In this document: one piece after another, positions 38,703 to 48,177 of the stretch
Layout: each line of letters opens with the position of its first letter
How positions within the stretch are numbered: the stretch's first letter is position 1
DNA from: Thermomonas sp.
GTDB lineage: Bacteria; Pseudomonadota; Gammaproteobacteria; Xanthomonadales; Xanthomonadaceae
Assembly: GCF_020850895.1 (NCBI RefSeq)
Contig: NZ_JADZDS010000007.1
Location: forward strand, 1-64,000
Reading direction: 5' to 3'
DNA: 64,000 nucleotides
Notes under the pieces: model-generated
Databases searched by the model: none
Seen by the model: only the letters and a program-made list of their open reading frames with translations
What the model was told of the DNA's origin: nothing
Program-made: the position numbers and the translations under genes

Positions 38703-38735
38703 TCATGAACCAATCCACAACTTCCGCGCCTGGCA

Positions 38736-39194
38736 TCATCCGTACCCTGCATTCGCCAGCCAATCCTCGCCCGATGCACTCTGTGGCTGAAGGACGCAGC
38801 GGCGCCCATGACCCTCCACGGCCAACGAAATGTCTAGATCCGCCGGAGGCAGCACAGCTTGGCCATGCTCCGGCCATTCAACCAAGCACACACAGGCCTC
38901 GGCTGGATCGATGCCCAGGAACTCCAGCTCCCCGGGATGGCCGATCCGGAACAGGTCCAAATGCAGTGCCCATCCCCCGGCTGCAAGCGGGTAGGGTTCG
39001 ACCAAGGTGTAGGTGGGACTGCGAATTGCACCAGTGACGCCGAGCGCACGAAGCAACGCCCGTGCCAGCGTTGACTTGCCTGCCCCCAGATCACCCCGCA
39101 GGAACACCACCGCGCGTTTGGGAATGGTTCGAGCCAGCCGTTCGCCCAGCGCGGTGGTCGCCGACTCGTCTTCGAGGAACCCATCGATCGTCAT
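38736..39194 (-). CDS. tsaE: tRNA threonylcarbamoyladenosine biosynthesis protein TsaE
   Basis: ATPase that drives the TsaBDE complex making t6A37 in tRNAs decoding ANN codons. The 152-residue protein has Walker A GDLGAGKS, RSPTYTLVEPY and the LEFLGIDP and VEWPEHG segments typical of TsaE. The start at 39194 follows the stop of the NAD(P)HX repair gene by four bases. The order nnrD/E-tsaE-amiC-mutL is widespread in gammaproteobacteria. Confidence 0.95.
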   Translation of the reverse strand: MTIDGFLEDESATTALGERLARTIPKRAVVFLRGDLGAGKSTLARALLRALGVTGAIRSPTYTLVEPYPLAAGGWALHLDLFRIGHPGELEFLGIDPAEACVCLVEWPEHGQAVLPPADLDISLAVEGHGRRCVLQPQSASGEDWLANAGYG

Positions 39195-39198
39195 GCGA

Positions 39199-40686
39199 CT
39201 ATCGTCGCACCGGATTGGCCAGCCTGCGCAACCACGGCAGCAGGTCGGTCGGCAGCAGGCCCCGTTCGCCATCCTCGCGGGCAGCGGCATCCCCAGCGGC
39301 TGCATGCAGTAACGCCCCGACACGGGCGGCCATTGCCGCAGGGAATCCCTGTGCACGCAATGCGGCGATGCATCCGGTGAGCAGATCCCCCATCCCGCCG
39401 GTGCTCATGCCGGGATTGCCGGCACAGATCACCGCAGTCGGCTCCGAACCCGACTGCACCAGGCTGCCCGCCCCCTTCAACACCACCACGCAATCCAGTT
39501 GGACGGCCAATGTCGCAGCCGAAACAAAACGGTCGGCCTGGACGTCGGCGGTCGTGCAGTGCAGTAGACGCGCAGCCTCGCCCGGATGCGGAGTGATAAT
39601 CGCTCCCGGGGGCAAGCGCACGCCGGAAACCGCAATCAGGTTCAACGCATCGGCATCCACGACGCAGGGTTTACCCGCCACCAGGGCAGCGCCCATCAGC
39701 GCCCGCCCCCACGCGCCGCAACCGAGCCCCGGACCGATCGCAACCACAGCGGCGCGCTCCAACAAGGGTTGCAACTGTTCACCGTCCTCGACGCCTTGCG
39801 CCATCACCTCCGGGCAACGCGCCAACAGGGAAGGCACATGGGCCGCCCGCGTCGCCACGCTGACCAGGCCGGCGCCGCAGCGAAGCGCCGCCTGTGCAGC
39901 CAGCAGCACGGCCCCGCCACAGCCATGGTCGCCGCCGATGCACAGGACGTGGCCGTTGACTCCCTTGTGGCTATCACGCGGGCGCAACGACAGATGCTCA
40001 CGCAGCGCTGCAGACCGCCAAGCCATGGCCGCCGGCGCGACGCCATCGAACAATGCCTCCGGAAGACCGAGCGTTGCCAGATCCAGCTGGCCACAATGGT
40101 CGAGCGCGTCGCCGGTGCGCAGCCCGCGGTGGCGGGCAAGGAATTGCAGAGTACGCACGGCGCGCACCGCGGCACCGGGAGCACTTCCGCGGCGCGCATC
40201 GATCCCGCTCGGCACGTCCAGCGCCAACACCTCGGACGGTTGTGTATTGATCGCTTCGATCAGGGCGGTCGTGGCTGGGTCCGGTGCCCGTGACAGCCCG
40301 ATGCCAAACAGCGCATCGACAGTCAGATCGGCTTCCGGGAGCGTGCCCGTGAACACCGAAACGACGCCGCCAGCCGCGACGTATTCATCGCGTGCGCGCT
40401 GGGCAAGTGGGGTCATCGGCGAATGTGCGGGCAGTTGCAGGACGCACACATCGCGGCCAGCGGCCCGCGCATGCCTGGCCAGCACGAAACCATCGCCGCC
40501 GTTGTTGCCCGGCCCGCAGACAACCAGCACGCGTTGCGCCTGCGGCCAGTGCTCAAGGACTTTGCGCCAACCATCCTGTCCAGCGCGCGCCATCAGCGCG
40601 AATGCATCGCCGCCATGATGTGCTGCGCCACGCGCCTCGAGCGTTCGAAGCGCGCCGGGGTCGAACAGGGGAAGCAAGGCTTGCAT
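39199..40686 (-). CDS. nnr: Bifunctional NAD(P)H-hydrate epimerase/dehydratase
   Basis: Repairs hydrated NAD(P)H. The 495-residue protein fuses the YjeF N-terminal epimerase (VVCGPGNNGGDGFVLARH, ALFGIGLSR, LDVPSGIDA) to the C-terminal ADP-dependent dehydratase (KGVNGHVLCIGGDHGCGGAVLLA, IGPGLG, AGNPGMSTGGMGDLLTG). Both active-site signatures are present. The gene is divergent from parC, with 127 bases between them for the two promoters. Confidence 0.95.
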   Translation of the reverse strand: MQALLPLFDPGALRTLEARGAAHHGGDAFALMARAGQDGWRKVLEHWPQAQRVLVVCGPGNNGGDGFVLARHARAAGRDVCVLQLPAHSPMTPLAQRARDEYVAAGGVVSVFTGTLPEADLTVDALFGIGLSRAPDPATTALIEAINTQPSEVLALDVPSGIDARRGSAPGAAVRAVRTLQFLARHRGLRTGDALDHCGQLDLATLGLPEALFDGVAPAAMAWRSAALREHLSLRPRDSHKGVNGHVLCIGGDHGCGGAVLLAAQAALRCGAGLVSVATRAAHVPSLLARCPEVMAQGVEDGEQLQPLLERAAVVAIGPGLGCGAWGRALMGAALVAGKPCVVDADALNLIAVSGVRLPPGAIITPHPGEAARLLHCTTADVQADRFVSAATLAVQLDCVVVLKGAGSLVQSGSEPTAVICAGNPGMSTGGMGDLLTGCIAALRAQGFPAAMAARVGALLHAAAGDAAAREDGERGLLPTDLLPWLRRLANPVRR

Positions 40687-40813
40687 GCCTGGATTCTAGA
40701 ACGCAGATGGCAGGTCCGGGGCACCGGCCACGGCATCACTGCGAAAACGGTCCCGGCGTCGGCCCGCCGACTCGCACGGCCCTGCTTCCCGTGGCGCAAC
40801 GTAAAATGGAGCC

Positions 40814-43063
40814 ATGACCGACGACCTCTTCCGCCCCGCGTTCCACGGCTTCGAACAGATCCCACTGCGTGAATATGCCGAACGCGCCTACCTCGACTAT
40901 TCGATGTATGTGGTGCTCGATCGCGCCCTGCCTTTCATCGGTGACGGCCTCAAGCCAGTGCAGCGCCGCATCATCTACGCGATGAGCGAGCTGGGCCTGG
41001 CCGCCACGGCCAAACCGAAGAAATCCGCACGCACGGTCGGCGACGTGATCGGGAAATACCATCCACACGGGGACAGCGCCTGCTACGAGGCAATGGTGCT
41101 GATGGCGCAGCCGTTTTCATGGCGCTACCCGTTGATCGACGGCCAGGGCAACTTCGGCTCCAGCGACGATCCGAAATCGTTCGCAGCGATGCGCTACACC
41201 GAATCCAAACTCGCATCCATCGCCGAAGTGCTGCTGGGAGAACTCGCTCACGGCACCGTTGATTGGGTGCCCAATTTCGACGGCACCCTGCAGGAACCCA
41301 GCTGGATGCCGGCGCGATTGCCCCACCTGCTGCTCAACGGCACCACCGGGATTGCCGTCGGCATGGCCACCGACGTGCCACCGCACAACCTGGGCGAGAT
41401 CGCCAGCGCCTGCATCCGGCTGCTCGATGATCCCGATGCCTGCGTGCGCGACCTGTGCGAACACGTGCGCGGGCCGGACTATCCCACCGCAGCCGAAATC
41501 ATCACTCCAGCCGCCGATCTACTCGCAATGTACGAAACCGGAACCGGTTCGGTGCGGGCCCGCGCGGTGTTCGCGAGGGAACAGGGCAACATCGTCATCA
41601 CCGAGCTGCCCCACCAGGTCTCGCCTTCGAAAATCATCGAGCAGGTTGCAGCCCAGATGCGGGCCAAGAAGCTGCCATGGCTGGAGGATCTCCGCGACGA
41701 ATCCGACCACGCCAATCCCACCCGCATCGTGCTGGTGCCGCGCAGCAACCGTGTCGATGTCGAACAGCTGATGGGGCATCTGTTCGCCACCACCGACCTG
41801 GAGAAGAGTTTCCGGGTCAACCTCAACGTGATCGGCCTCGACGGCCGACCCCAGGTCAAGAACCTGCACCAGCTGCTGTCGGAATGGCTCGACTTCCGCC
41901 AGACCACCGTCACCCGCCGCCTGCGGCATCGGCTGGAGAAGGTCGAACGCCGCCTGCACCTGCTGGAAGGATTATTGGCCGCGTTCCTCAACCTGGACGA
42001 GGTCATCCGCATCATTCGCAGCGAAGACGAGCCCAAGCCCGTGCTGATGGCACGCTTCGAACTTGACGATGAGCAAGCCGACTACATCCTCGAAACCAAG
42101 CTCAAGCAACTCGCGCGGCTTGAGGAAATGAAGATCCGCGGCGAGCAGGACGAACTCGACAACGAGCGCGACCGCCTGATCGCCACCTTGGCCAGCAAGG
42201 CGAAATTGAAGAAATTGATCAAGGACGAGCTGCTGGCAGACGCGAAGAAATTCGGCGATGCCCGCCGCAGCCCGTTGGTGGCACGCCGGGCGGCCCAGGC
42301 CCTGGCCGAGACCGAACTGGTCGCCAGCGAGCCGATGACCGTGGTACTCAGCCGCAAGGGCTGGGTGCGTGCGGCCAAGGGCCATGACATCGATGCCACT
42401 GCGCTTGGCTACCGCGAAGGCGACAGCCTGCTCGCTGCAGTCCAGGCCCGAAGCACCCAACAGGTTGCCTTCCTCGATTCCACCGGGCGCAGCTACTCCA
42501 CCGCCGTGCATACCCTGCCCTCGGCGCGCGGCAATGGCGAGCCGCTGACCGGGCGCTTCTCGCCGCCCGCGGGCGCGACGTTCGAGGCGTTGGCAAGCGG
42601 TGATGCCGACTCGCGCCTGCTGGTCACCTCCAGCCATGGCTATGGCTTCATCACCCGCTTCGAGAACCTGACTGGGCGCAACAAGGCCGGCAAGGCCCTG
42701 CTGTCCCTGTCCGAAGGTGGCCATCCGCTGCCGCCGGTCACCGTCGCCACCCCCGATTCCGATCGCCTCGTGGTGGTCACCAACACCGGCCGCATCCTCG
42801 CCTTCCCGATGTCCGACCTGCCCGAGTTGGACAAGGGCAAGGGCAACAAGATCATTGGGATTCCGACAGCCAAGCGCGGCACCGAAAAGGCGGTGGCGGT
42901 CGCTGCGGTACCCGAAGTTGGCAAACTGCTGGTGCACTCCGGTGCGCGCACGATGACCCTGGCCTTCCGTGATCTTGAGCCTTATCTGGGCACGCGCGGC
43001 AGTCGCGGCAGCCTGCTGCCACGCGGTTGGCAGAAGGTGGATGCGCTGACGGTGGAATCCTAG
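40814..43063 (+). CDS. parC: DNA topoisomerase IV subunit A
   Basis: Decatenates replicated chromosomes together with ParE. The 749-residue protein has the N-terminal winged-helix/tower domains with catalytic Tyr128 in MRYTESKLA and a C-terminal beta-pinwheel. The quinolone-determining region reads [14 protein letters not shown], keeping the wild-type Ser and Glu. The C-terminal blades are those of ParC rather than GyrA, with no GyrA box. Its stop codon directly abuts element copy C. Confidence 0.96.
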   Translation: MTDDLFRPAFHGFEQIPLREYAERAYLDYSMYVVLDRALPFIGDGLKPVQRRIIYAMSELGLAATAKPKKSARTVGDVIGKYHPHGDSACYEAMVLMAQPFSWRYPLIDGQGNFGSSDDPKSFAAMRYTESKLASIAEVLLGELAHGTVDWVPNFDGTLQEPSWMPARLPHLLLNGTTGIAVGMATDVPPHNLGEIASACIRLLDDPDACVRDLCEHVRGPDYPTAAEIITPAADLLAMYETGTGSVRARAVFAREQGNIVITELPHQVSPSKIIEQVAAQMRAKKLPWLEDLRDESDHANPTRIVLVPRSNRVDVEQLMGHLFATTDLEKSFRVNLNVIGLDGRPQVKNLHQLLSEWLDFRQTTVTRRLRHRLEKVERRLHLLEGLLAAFLNLDEVIRIIRSEDEPKPVLMARFELDDEQADYILETKLKQLARLEEMKIRGEQDELDNERDRLIATLASKAKLKKLIKDELLADAKKFGDARRSPLVARRAAQALAETELVASEPMTVVLSRKGWVRAAKGHDIDATALGYREGDSLLAAVQARSTQQVAFLDSTGRSYSTAVHTLPSARGNGEPLTGRFSPPAGATFEALASGDADSRLLVTSSHGYGFITRFENLTGRNKAGKALLSLSEGGHPLPPVTVATPDSDRLVVVTNTGRILAFPMSDLPELDKGKGNKIIGIPTAKRGTEKAVAVAAVPEVGKLLVHSGARTMTLAFRDLEPYLGTRGSRGSLLPRGWQKVDALTVES

Positions 43064-43216
43064 GGAATGCTGAACAAGTCCCTACCTGGGCGTGTCAGTA
43101 CACGCTGCGTCCGGTGCATGCCCGGACGTCGCTCATTGCGGATCAAACACTTCGGTGATCGATCCGCGGCCGACCATCCATGGTCGGCAGGCAACGCCGA
43201 CTGAATCAGCGTTGCC
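43064..43216 (+). repeat. Dispersed MITE-like element, copy C
   Basis: About 153 bases related to copy A, starting GGAATGCTGAACAAGTCC at the base after the parC stop and ending AATCAGCGTTGCC. The hairpin GCCGACCAT/ATGGTCGGC is perfect here. The next 145 bases to the tpm start hold no gene I can see. Confidence 0.8.
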
Positions 43217-43360
43217 CCAGGCCTCCGTCCGCACCATCGATGCGCGAGTACGCTTGCCGCCCGGACTCTCCTGCTTTCGGAAACCACGCTGCCCCGGATT
43301 TGGCACACAGTTCGATATTGACCTTCAAGCATACCGCCGTCATCGCGGCGAAGGACCCAC

Positions 43361-44026
43361 ATGCAGCCTGATTTCTGGCACCAGCGCTGGCAACACCAGC
43401 AGATCGGTTTCCACCAGGGCGAGCCGACTGCGCTGCTGCAGAAGCACTGGCCCGCACTGGGGATTGCAACCAGCGCCAAGGTGTTCGTTCCACTGGCGGG
43501 GAAATCCCTCGACATGGTCTGGCTGGCGGCGCGCGGGCATCGGGTGTTGGCGGTGGAACTGTCCCAGCTCGCAATCGACGCGTTTTTCAGCGAACACCTG
43601 CTGGAGCCGCAGGTCCACGCCAGCCGACACGGCCTGCATCACGTGGCTGGAAACATCGAAATCATTCGCGGCGATGTGTTCGACCTGGACGCCGCGGCGC
43701 TTGCCGACTGCAGCGCCGTGTTCGACCGCGCCGCGGTGATCGCACTGCCGCCCGAGATGCGCCAGCGCTACGCCCGCACGCCCTACTCCCTGCTGCCAGA
43801 GGGATGCCGAGGACTGATGATCACCCTCGAATACTCCCAGGATGAACGCCCAGGGCCACCCTTTTCGGTGCCAGAAAGCGAAATTCGTGCGCTGTTCGAG
43901 CCGTTCTGGGAGATCCAGCCCTTGGAACGCCGGCCCATACCGAGCGAACATCCTGGCCACGTCACTGGCACTTCCGCGCTGGATACGGTGGTGTATGGTC
44001 TGGTGCGCGGTCGAATCAGGGATTGA
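43361..44026 (+). CDS. tpm: Thiopurine S-methyltransferase
   Basis: SAM-dependent methyltransferase acting on thiols and, in pseudomonads, on selenium and tellurium compounds. The 221-residue protein has the family opening DFWHQRWQHQQIGFHQ, the SAM loop FVPLAGKSLDMVWLAARGH and the DRAAVIALPPEMRQRYA segment. The natural substrate here is unknown. Its stop codon lies within the FNR box that precedes hemN. Confidence 0.92.
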   Translation: MQPDFWHQRWQHQQIGFHQGEPTALLQKHWPALGIATSAKVFVPLAGKSLDMVWLAARGHRVLAVELSQLAIDAFFSEHLLEPQVHASRHGLHHVAGNIEIIRGDVFDLDAAALADCSAVFDRAAVIALPPEMRQRYARTPYSLLPEGCRGLMITLEYSQDERPGPPFSVPESEIRALFEPFWEIQPLERRPIPSEHPGHVTGTSALDTVVYGLVRGRIRD

Positions 44027-44036
44027 TCGGAATCAA
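44023..44036 (+). promoter_or_regulatory. Perfect FNR/ANR box upstream of hemN
   Basis: TTGAT-CGGA-ATCAA matches the FNR consensus TTGAT-N4-ATCAA at all ten positions. It ends 34 bases before the hemN start. Two proteins with FNR-type Fe-S cysteines and recognition helices are encoded in this window, so low-oxygen activation of hemN is a strong expectation. Confidence 0.85.
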
Positions 44037-44070
44037 TTCGCGTTCGCAAGCGCCTGCCTATTCTGGCGCC

Positions 44071-45471
44071 ATGCACTCCCAGCACGTTGCCTTCGATGCC
44101 GAGCTCCTGCGCCGCTACAACCGGCCCGGCCCACGTTACACCTCGTATCCGACCGCACCCCAATTCAGTGCCGACTTCGGCGAGATGCAGTTGCGCAATG
44201 CCATCCAGGCCAGCAACGAAGAACCGATCCCGCGTCGCCTCTCGCTGTATGTCCACGTTCCCTTCTGCTTCAGTCCATGCTTCTACTGCGGCTGCAACCG
44301 CATCATCACCCGCGACAAGACGCGTGGCGAGGCCTATCTGGCACGCCTGCACCGCGAGATCGCGCTGTACGCGCCGCTGTTCGACCGCGACCGTGAGGTG
44401 ATCCAGTTGCATCTTGGCGGCGGCACCCCGAACTTCCTCGACCCCGCCCAACTCGGGGACCTGGTCGATGCATTGCGACGTCAATTCCATTTCTCCGACA
44501 ACAGCGACCGCGACATCTCGATCGAGATCGACCCGCGTTATTGCGATCCGGGCTGGATGTCGACGCTCGCCAGGATCGGGTTCACGCGCGCCAGCCTCGG
44601 CGTGCAGGATTTCGACCCCATCGTGCAGCAGGCAGTGAACAGGATCCAGAGCGTCGAGGACACCCGGGCGGTCATCGAAGCGGCACGCGCCGCCGGCCTG
44701 CGCTCGATCAACATCGACCTGATCTACGGCTTGCCAAGGCAGAATCTCGAGGGGTTTGCCCGCACCCTCGACACCATCACCGACATCCGCCCGGATCGAT
44801 TGGCCGTCTACAGTTATGCGCACATGCCGCACCTGTTCAAGGCGCAAAAGCAGATCAGGGACGAGGACCTGCTCGACGGCGAATCCAAGCTCGCGCTGCT
44901 GCAGTTGGCGGTCGAGAAGCTGACCGCGGCAGGCTATGTCTACATCGGCATGGACCACTTCGCCCTGCCTGATGACGAGCTTGCCCAAGCGCAGGCGCGA
45001 GGCGGATTGCATCGCAACTTCATGGGCTATACCACCCATGCAAACAGCGACCTGCTTGGGCTCGGCGTTTCGGCAATCAGCCATGTCGGCAACACCTTCA
45101 GTCAGAACCCGCGCGACCTGCCCGCATGGGAGATCGCGGTGGACAACGGGAAATTACCGGTGTTCCGAGGCATGCAGATGAGCGAGGACGACGAACTGCG
45201 TGCAGACCTGATCCAGGCGCTGATGTGCCAAGGCGAGATCCCGGTGGCCGCACTGGAGCGACGCTACGGAATCCAGTTCGAAGACTATTTCTCCGACAGC
45301 CTGCAGCAACTGGAACCATTGGCCGCAGACGCGCTGGTCGAAGTTGCACCCGGGCAAATCCGGGCGACCTCGCGCGGACGCCTGCTCTTGCGTAATATTG
45401 CGATGTGTTTCGATCGCTATCTGGAACCTCCTGCCGCCGACGCCAGGCCGCGCTTCTCCCGCGCGATCTGA
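44071..45471 (+). CDS. hemN: Oxygen-independent coproporphyrinogen III dehydrogenase
   Basis: Radical-SAM enzyme that oxidatively decarboxylates coproporphyrinogen III without oxygen, supplying heme in anaerobiosis. The 466-residue protein carries the CxxxCxxC cluster motif in HVPFCFSPCFYCGCN, the HemN N-terminal signature RYNRPGPRYTSYPTA and GGGTPNFL. The start at 44071 fits this N-terminus. The neighbouring perfect FNR box and the following fnr gene mark it as part of the low-oxygen regulon. Confidence 0.95.
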   Translation: MHSQHVAFDAELLRRYNRPGPRYTSYPTAPQFSADFGEMQLRNAIQASNEEPIPRRLSLYVHVPFCFSPCFYCGCNRIITRDKTRGEAYLARLHREIALYAPLFDRDREVIQLHLGGGTPNFLDPAQLGDLVDALRRQFHFSDNSDRDISIEIDPRYCDPGWMSTLARIGFTRASLGVQDFDPIVQQAVNRIQSVEDTRAVIEAARAAGLRSINIDLIYGLPRQNLEGFARTLDTITDIRPDRLAVYSYAHMPHLFKAQKQIRDEDLLDGESKLALLQLAVEKLTAAGYVYIGMDHFALPDDELAQAQARGGLHRNFMGYTTHANSDLLGLGVSAISHVGNTFSQNPRDLPAWEIAVDNGKLPVFRGMQMSEDDELRADLIQALMCQGEIPVAALERRYGIQFEDYFSDSLQQLEPLAADALVEVAPGQIRATSRGRLLLRNIAMCFDRYLEPPAADARPRFSRAI

Positions 45472-45520
45472 AAACCCGACGGTGGCGTCCGGTTGGCCCC
45501 TATCCGGACCCGACCCCGCA

Positions 45521-46273
45521 ATGAGCAACCTGCCGTTTCCGCGGCTGAACCCGCAGGTGCTGGCCGATGACGGCGACGAACTGACGTTCTGCTCCACCTG
45601 TGCGTTTTCGCAGGCGTGCCTGTCTCACGGCATGGACAAGTCTGCGCTGCGCGAATTGCACGTCCTGGTGGAGCACGTCGGCCCATACCACGCGGGTGAT
45701 CGCATCTTCGCCGAAGGGGATCCTTTCGAAGCCATCGCCGCGGTGCGCGCCGGCACGGTCAAGACCCGGATGATCGACCGCGACGGCCACGAGCATGTGC
45801 TCGGGTTCTATTTTCCGGGCGAAGTGGTCGGCCTGAGCGCGATCGACGGCCATCGCTACCCGTGCGACGCCATCGCCCTCGACACCGTGATGCTGTGCCG
45901 GTTCTCGTTCCCGAAGATCTCGGTGCTGGCCACCCGTGTGCCCGGCATCCAGGCCGAGCTGTTCCGCCTGCTCAGCCGCGATATCGGCCGCGCCACCCAG
46001 CTTGCCGGCGACTGGTCTTCGGACCAGCGGGTTGCCGCGTTCCTGATCGGCATGTCGCGCCGCCTGTCCGCACGTGGCTTCTCTGCCACCCGCTTCCAGC
46101 TGACCATGGCGCGCACCGACATCGCCAACTACCTGCGCTTGGCACCCGAAACGGTCAGCCGGGTGCTGCGACGCATGCAGAATGTTGGCCTGCTGGTGGT
46201 GGATCGGCGCGAAGTCGAACTGCTCGACCTCGTGCGGATCGAAGCGCTGGCCGCACCGATCCGGCGCGTATGA
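45521..46273 (+). CDS. fnr: FNR/ANR-type oxygen-sensing transcriptional regulator
   Basis: A 250-residue Crp/Fnr-family activator. Cys24, Cys27 and Cys33 (C-x2-C-x5-C) with Cys115 match the four ligands of the oxygen-labile 4Fe-4S cluster of FNR. The cyclic-nucleotide-like beta-roll spans ~40-150. The helix-turn-helix contains ETVSRVLRR, with the Glu, Ser and Arg that read TTGAT half-sites. It follows hemN by 49 bases, and the next gene is nnrS. It is the best candidate to bind the FNR boxes in this window. Confidence 0.92.
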   Translation: MSNLPFPRLNPQVLADDGDELTFCSTCAFSQACLSHGMDKSALRELHVLVEHVGPYHAGDRIFAEGDPFEAIAAVRAGTVKTRMIDRDGHEHVLGFYFPGEVVGLSAIDGHRYPCDAIALDTVMLCRFSFPKISVLATRVPGIQAELFRLLSRDIGRATQLAGDWSSDQRVAAFLIGMSRRLSARGFSATRFQLTMARTDIANYLRLAPETVSRVLRRMQNVGLLVVDRREVELLDLVRIEALAAPIRRV

Positions 46274-46295
46274 GCCTCAGTACCGCACAGCGCGG

Positions 46296-46309
46296 ATGAC
46301 TTGAATCAA
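46296..46309 (+). promoter_or_regulatory. Degenerate FNR box upstream of nnrS
   Basis: ATGAC-TTGA-ATCAA has a perfect right half-site and three of five matches in the left half. It ends 36 bases before the nnrS start, almost the same spacing as the perfect box before hemN. NnrS genes are commonly under FNR or DNR control. Confidence 0.45.
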
Positions 46310-46345
46310 TGCCGGCACAACGACATTGGGCGAGACTTTGCACCC

Positions 46346-47596
46346 ATGAATCGCAACGATCCTTCCCGGCCTGAGGCCGGTTTGTCCCTCGCCCTGCTGG
46401 CCGTCAAGCCGCACCGCCTGCTGTTTTTCGTCGGTGCGCTCAACGTGCTGCTGGCGATGAGCTGGTGGCTGCTGTGGCTGATCGATGCGCGCTGGCACGC
46501 CATCCATCTGCCGACCGGCACGCCGTTTGGTGGCTGGATTCACGCCTTCGTCATGCAATACCAGCTGTTCCCGCCGTTCATGTTCGGCTTCCTGATGACC
46601 ACCTTCCCGCGCTGGATGGGTTTCCCTGATCTCAAGCGAGCACACTATGTCCCGGTCGGACTGGGCCTGCTCGGCGGGCAACTGTCCGTGATCGCGGGCA
46701 TGCTGGCCGGGATCGTCCATCTCGTGCATCTGGGCGTGGTGCTGTCGATCCTCGGATGGGGCTACGGACTGTTCCAGCTACTTGGCGTGCTGCTGGCCGA
46801 GCGGCGCGCCGGCAAGGGGCCGACATGGCATGCCTGGTCCTGCTTCGCAGCGTTGGGTTTCGGCTTGGTCGGCCTGCTGCTGATGGCGGCGTCCCTACAC
46901 GGGGCCGGGCCGTGGACTGTATTCGTCTCGATCAAGCTCGGCACGTTTGCGGTGCTGCTGCCGATCTACACGACCGTCGCCCACCGTATGTTCCCGTTCT
47001 TTGCCGGCAACGTGGTTCACGGATACCGGCCGTGGCGCCCAATGGGCCTGGTGGCGGCACTGTGGGCACTGTTGTTGGCGCATCTGACGCTGGAGCTGAT
47101 GCATGCTAACGCGTGGACGTGGCCGATCGATGCAGTCCTCGCGCTGGGAAGCGCCCATGTGTTGTTTCGCTGGTGGCCGCGCGGGAAATCGCCAGCGATC
47201 CTGTGGGTGCTGTTCGCCGGCTTCACTTGGCTGCCCATCGCGTTCACCCTGTTTGCCGTCCAGAGCGCGGTGCTTGCTGCCGGCGGGGAATTCATCCTCG
47301 GTCGCGGACCGCAGCACGCGATTTACATCGGATTCTTCGGCAGCCTGCTGGTGGCGATGGTCACGCGGGTCACCCTGGGTCATTCCGGACGCCCGATCGA
47401 AATGTCGAAGGTTGCCTGGTTCGCCTTTGCCCTGCTGCAACTGGTGGCAGTGACGCGAATCGCCGCAGAGGCCACGCCCGACACCTACCTCTGGCAGATG
47501 GTTGCTGCAGCAGGATGGCTGGTCGCCTTCCTGCCGTGGGCGCTGCGCTCGCTGTCGATCTACCTGCATCCGCGCGCAGACGGCAAGCCGGGATGA
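46346..47596 (+). CDS. nnrS: NnrS family heme-copper membrane protein
   Basis: A 416-residue integral membrane protein with about twelve hydrophobic segments. Visible NnrS features are KPHRLLFFVGALNVLL, HAFVMQYQLFPPFMFGFLMTTFPRW and AHRMFPFFAGNVV. Family members bind heme and copper and relieve iron-nitrosyl stress during denitrification. Its place after fnr fits that role. The start at 46346 avoids a charged leader in the longer frame. Confidence 0.92.
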   Translation: MNRNDPSRPEAGLSLALLAVKPHRLLFFVGALNVLLAMSWWLLWLIDARWHAIHLPTGTPFGGWIHAFVMQYQLFPPFMFGFLMTTFPRWMGFPDLKRAHYVPVGLGLLGGQLSVIAGMLAGIVHLVHLGVVLSILGWGYGLFQLLGVLLAERRAGKGPTWHAWSCFAALGFGLVGLLLMAASLHGAGPWTVFVSIKLGTFAVLLPIYTTVAHRMFPFFAGNVVHGYRPWRPMGLVAALWALLLAHLTLELMHANAWTWPIDAVLALGSAHVLFRWWPRGKSPAILWVLFAGFTWLPIAFTLFAVQSAVLAAGGEFILGRGPQHAIYIGFFGSLLVAMVTRVTLGHSGRPIEMSKVAWFAFALLQLVAVTRIAAEATPDTYLWQMVAAAGWLVAFLPWALRSLSIYLHPRADGKPG

Positions 47597-47681
47597 AGAC
47601 TGCGCGCTTGTCCACTCGGAGTCGGTCGACCCCTGCCGCCTCGCCACGGCACCTGGCACGGCCATCCCACGGTGCCTCGCA

Positions 47682-48089
47682 ATGGCCCTGATGGAGTACT
47701 TCCCGCAAATCAAATGGGTGCATGTGCACGCAGTGCAATGCAGCGGGCTGGTCTTCGCGTTGCGCTGCGGCGCCTCACTGCTGGGTGCGTCCTGGCCCCG
47801 GCATGCCATCGCGCGCCATGGCAGCTACGTGGTCGACACCACCCTGCTGGCCACCGGCCTGACCCTGTTCGCGATCCTGCCCAGCGGGGTGTTCGCCAAT
47901 GGATGGCTGGCAGTCAAGCTCACGCTGGTGGTCGTGTATGTCGTCCTCGGCGTGCTCGCCATGCGCCCCAAACGATCCCAGCGCGCGCGTTTCGGGTTCT
48001 ACCTGGCGGCGCTTGCGACCTTCGGATTCATCTACGGGATTGCCCGCATGCACAATCCGCTTGGCTGGCTGTCGCTGCTGGCAAACTGA
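47682..48089 (+). CDS. SirB2-like membrane protein
   Basis: A 135-residue protein with four hydrophobic segments and the SirB2 opening MEYFPQIKWVHVHAVQCSGLVFALRCG. Despite the historical name, the family's role is unknown, and it is often found near denitrification or heme genes. Starts at 47682 or 47691 are both plausible. It follows nnrS and ends 88 bases before the decarboxylase gene. Confidence 0.85.
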   Translation: MALMEYFPQIKWVHVHAVQCSGLVFALRCGASLLGASWPRHAIARHGSYVVDTTLLATGLTLFAILPSGVFANGWLAVKLTLVVVYVVLGVLAMRPKRSQRARFGFYLAALATFGFIYGIARMHNPLGWLSLLAN

Positions 48090-48177
48090 TTTCAGAATAC
48101 GCAGAATCACCCCCCTGCCGGGACTGCATCGCCCCTCCTGATGCACCGCTCAAGATTCCATCTTTCGAGAGAACGCA

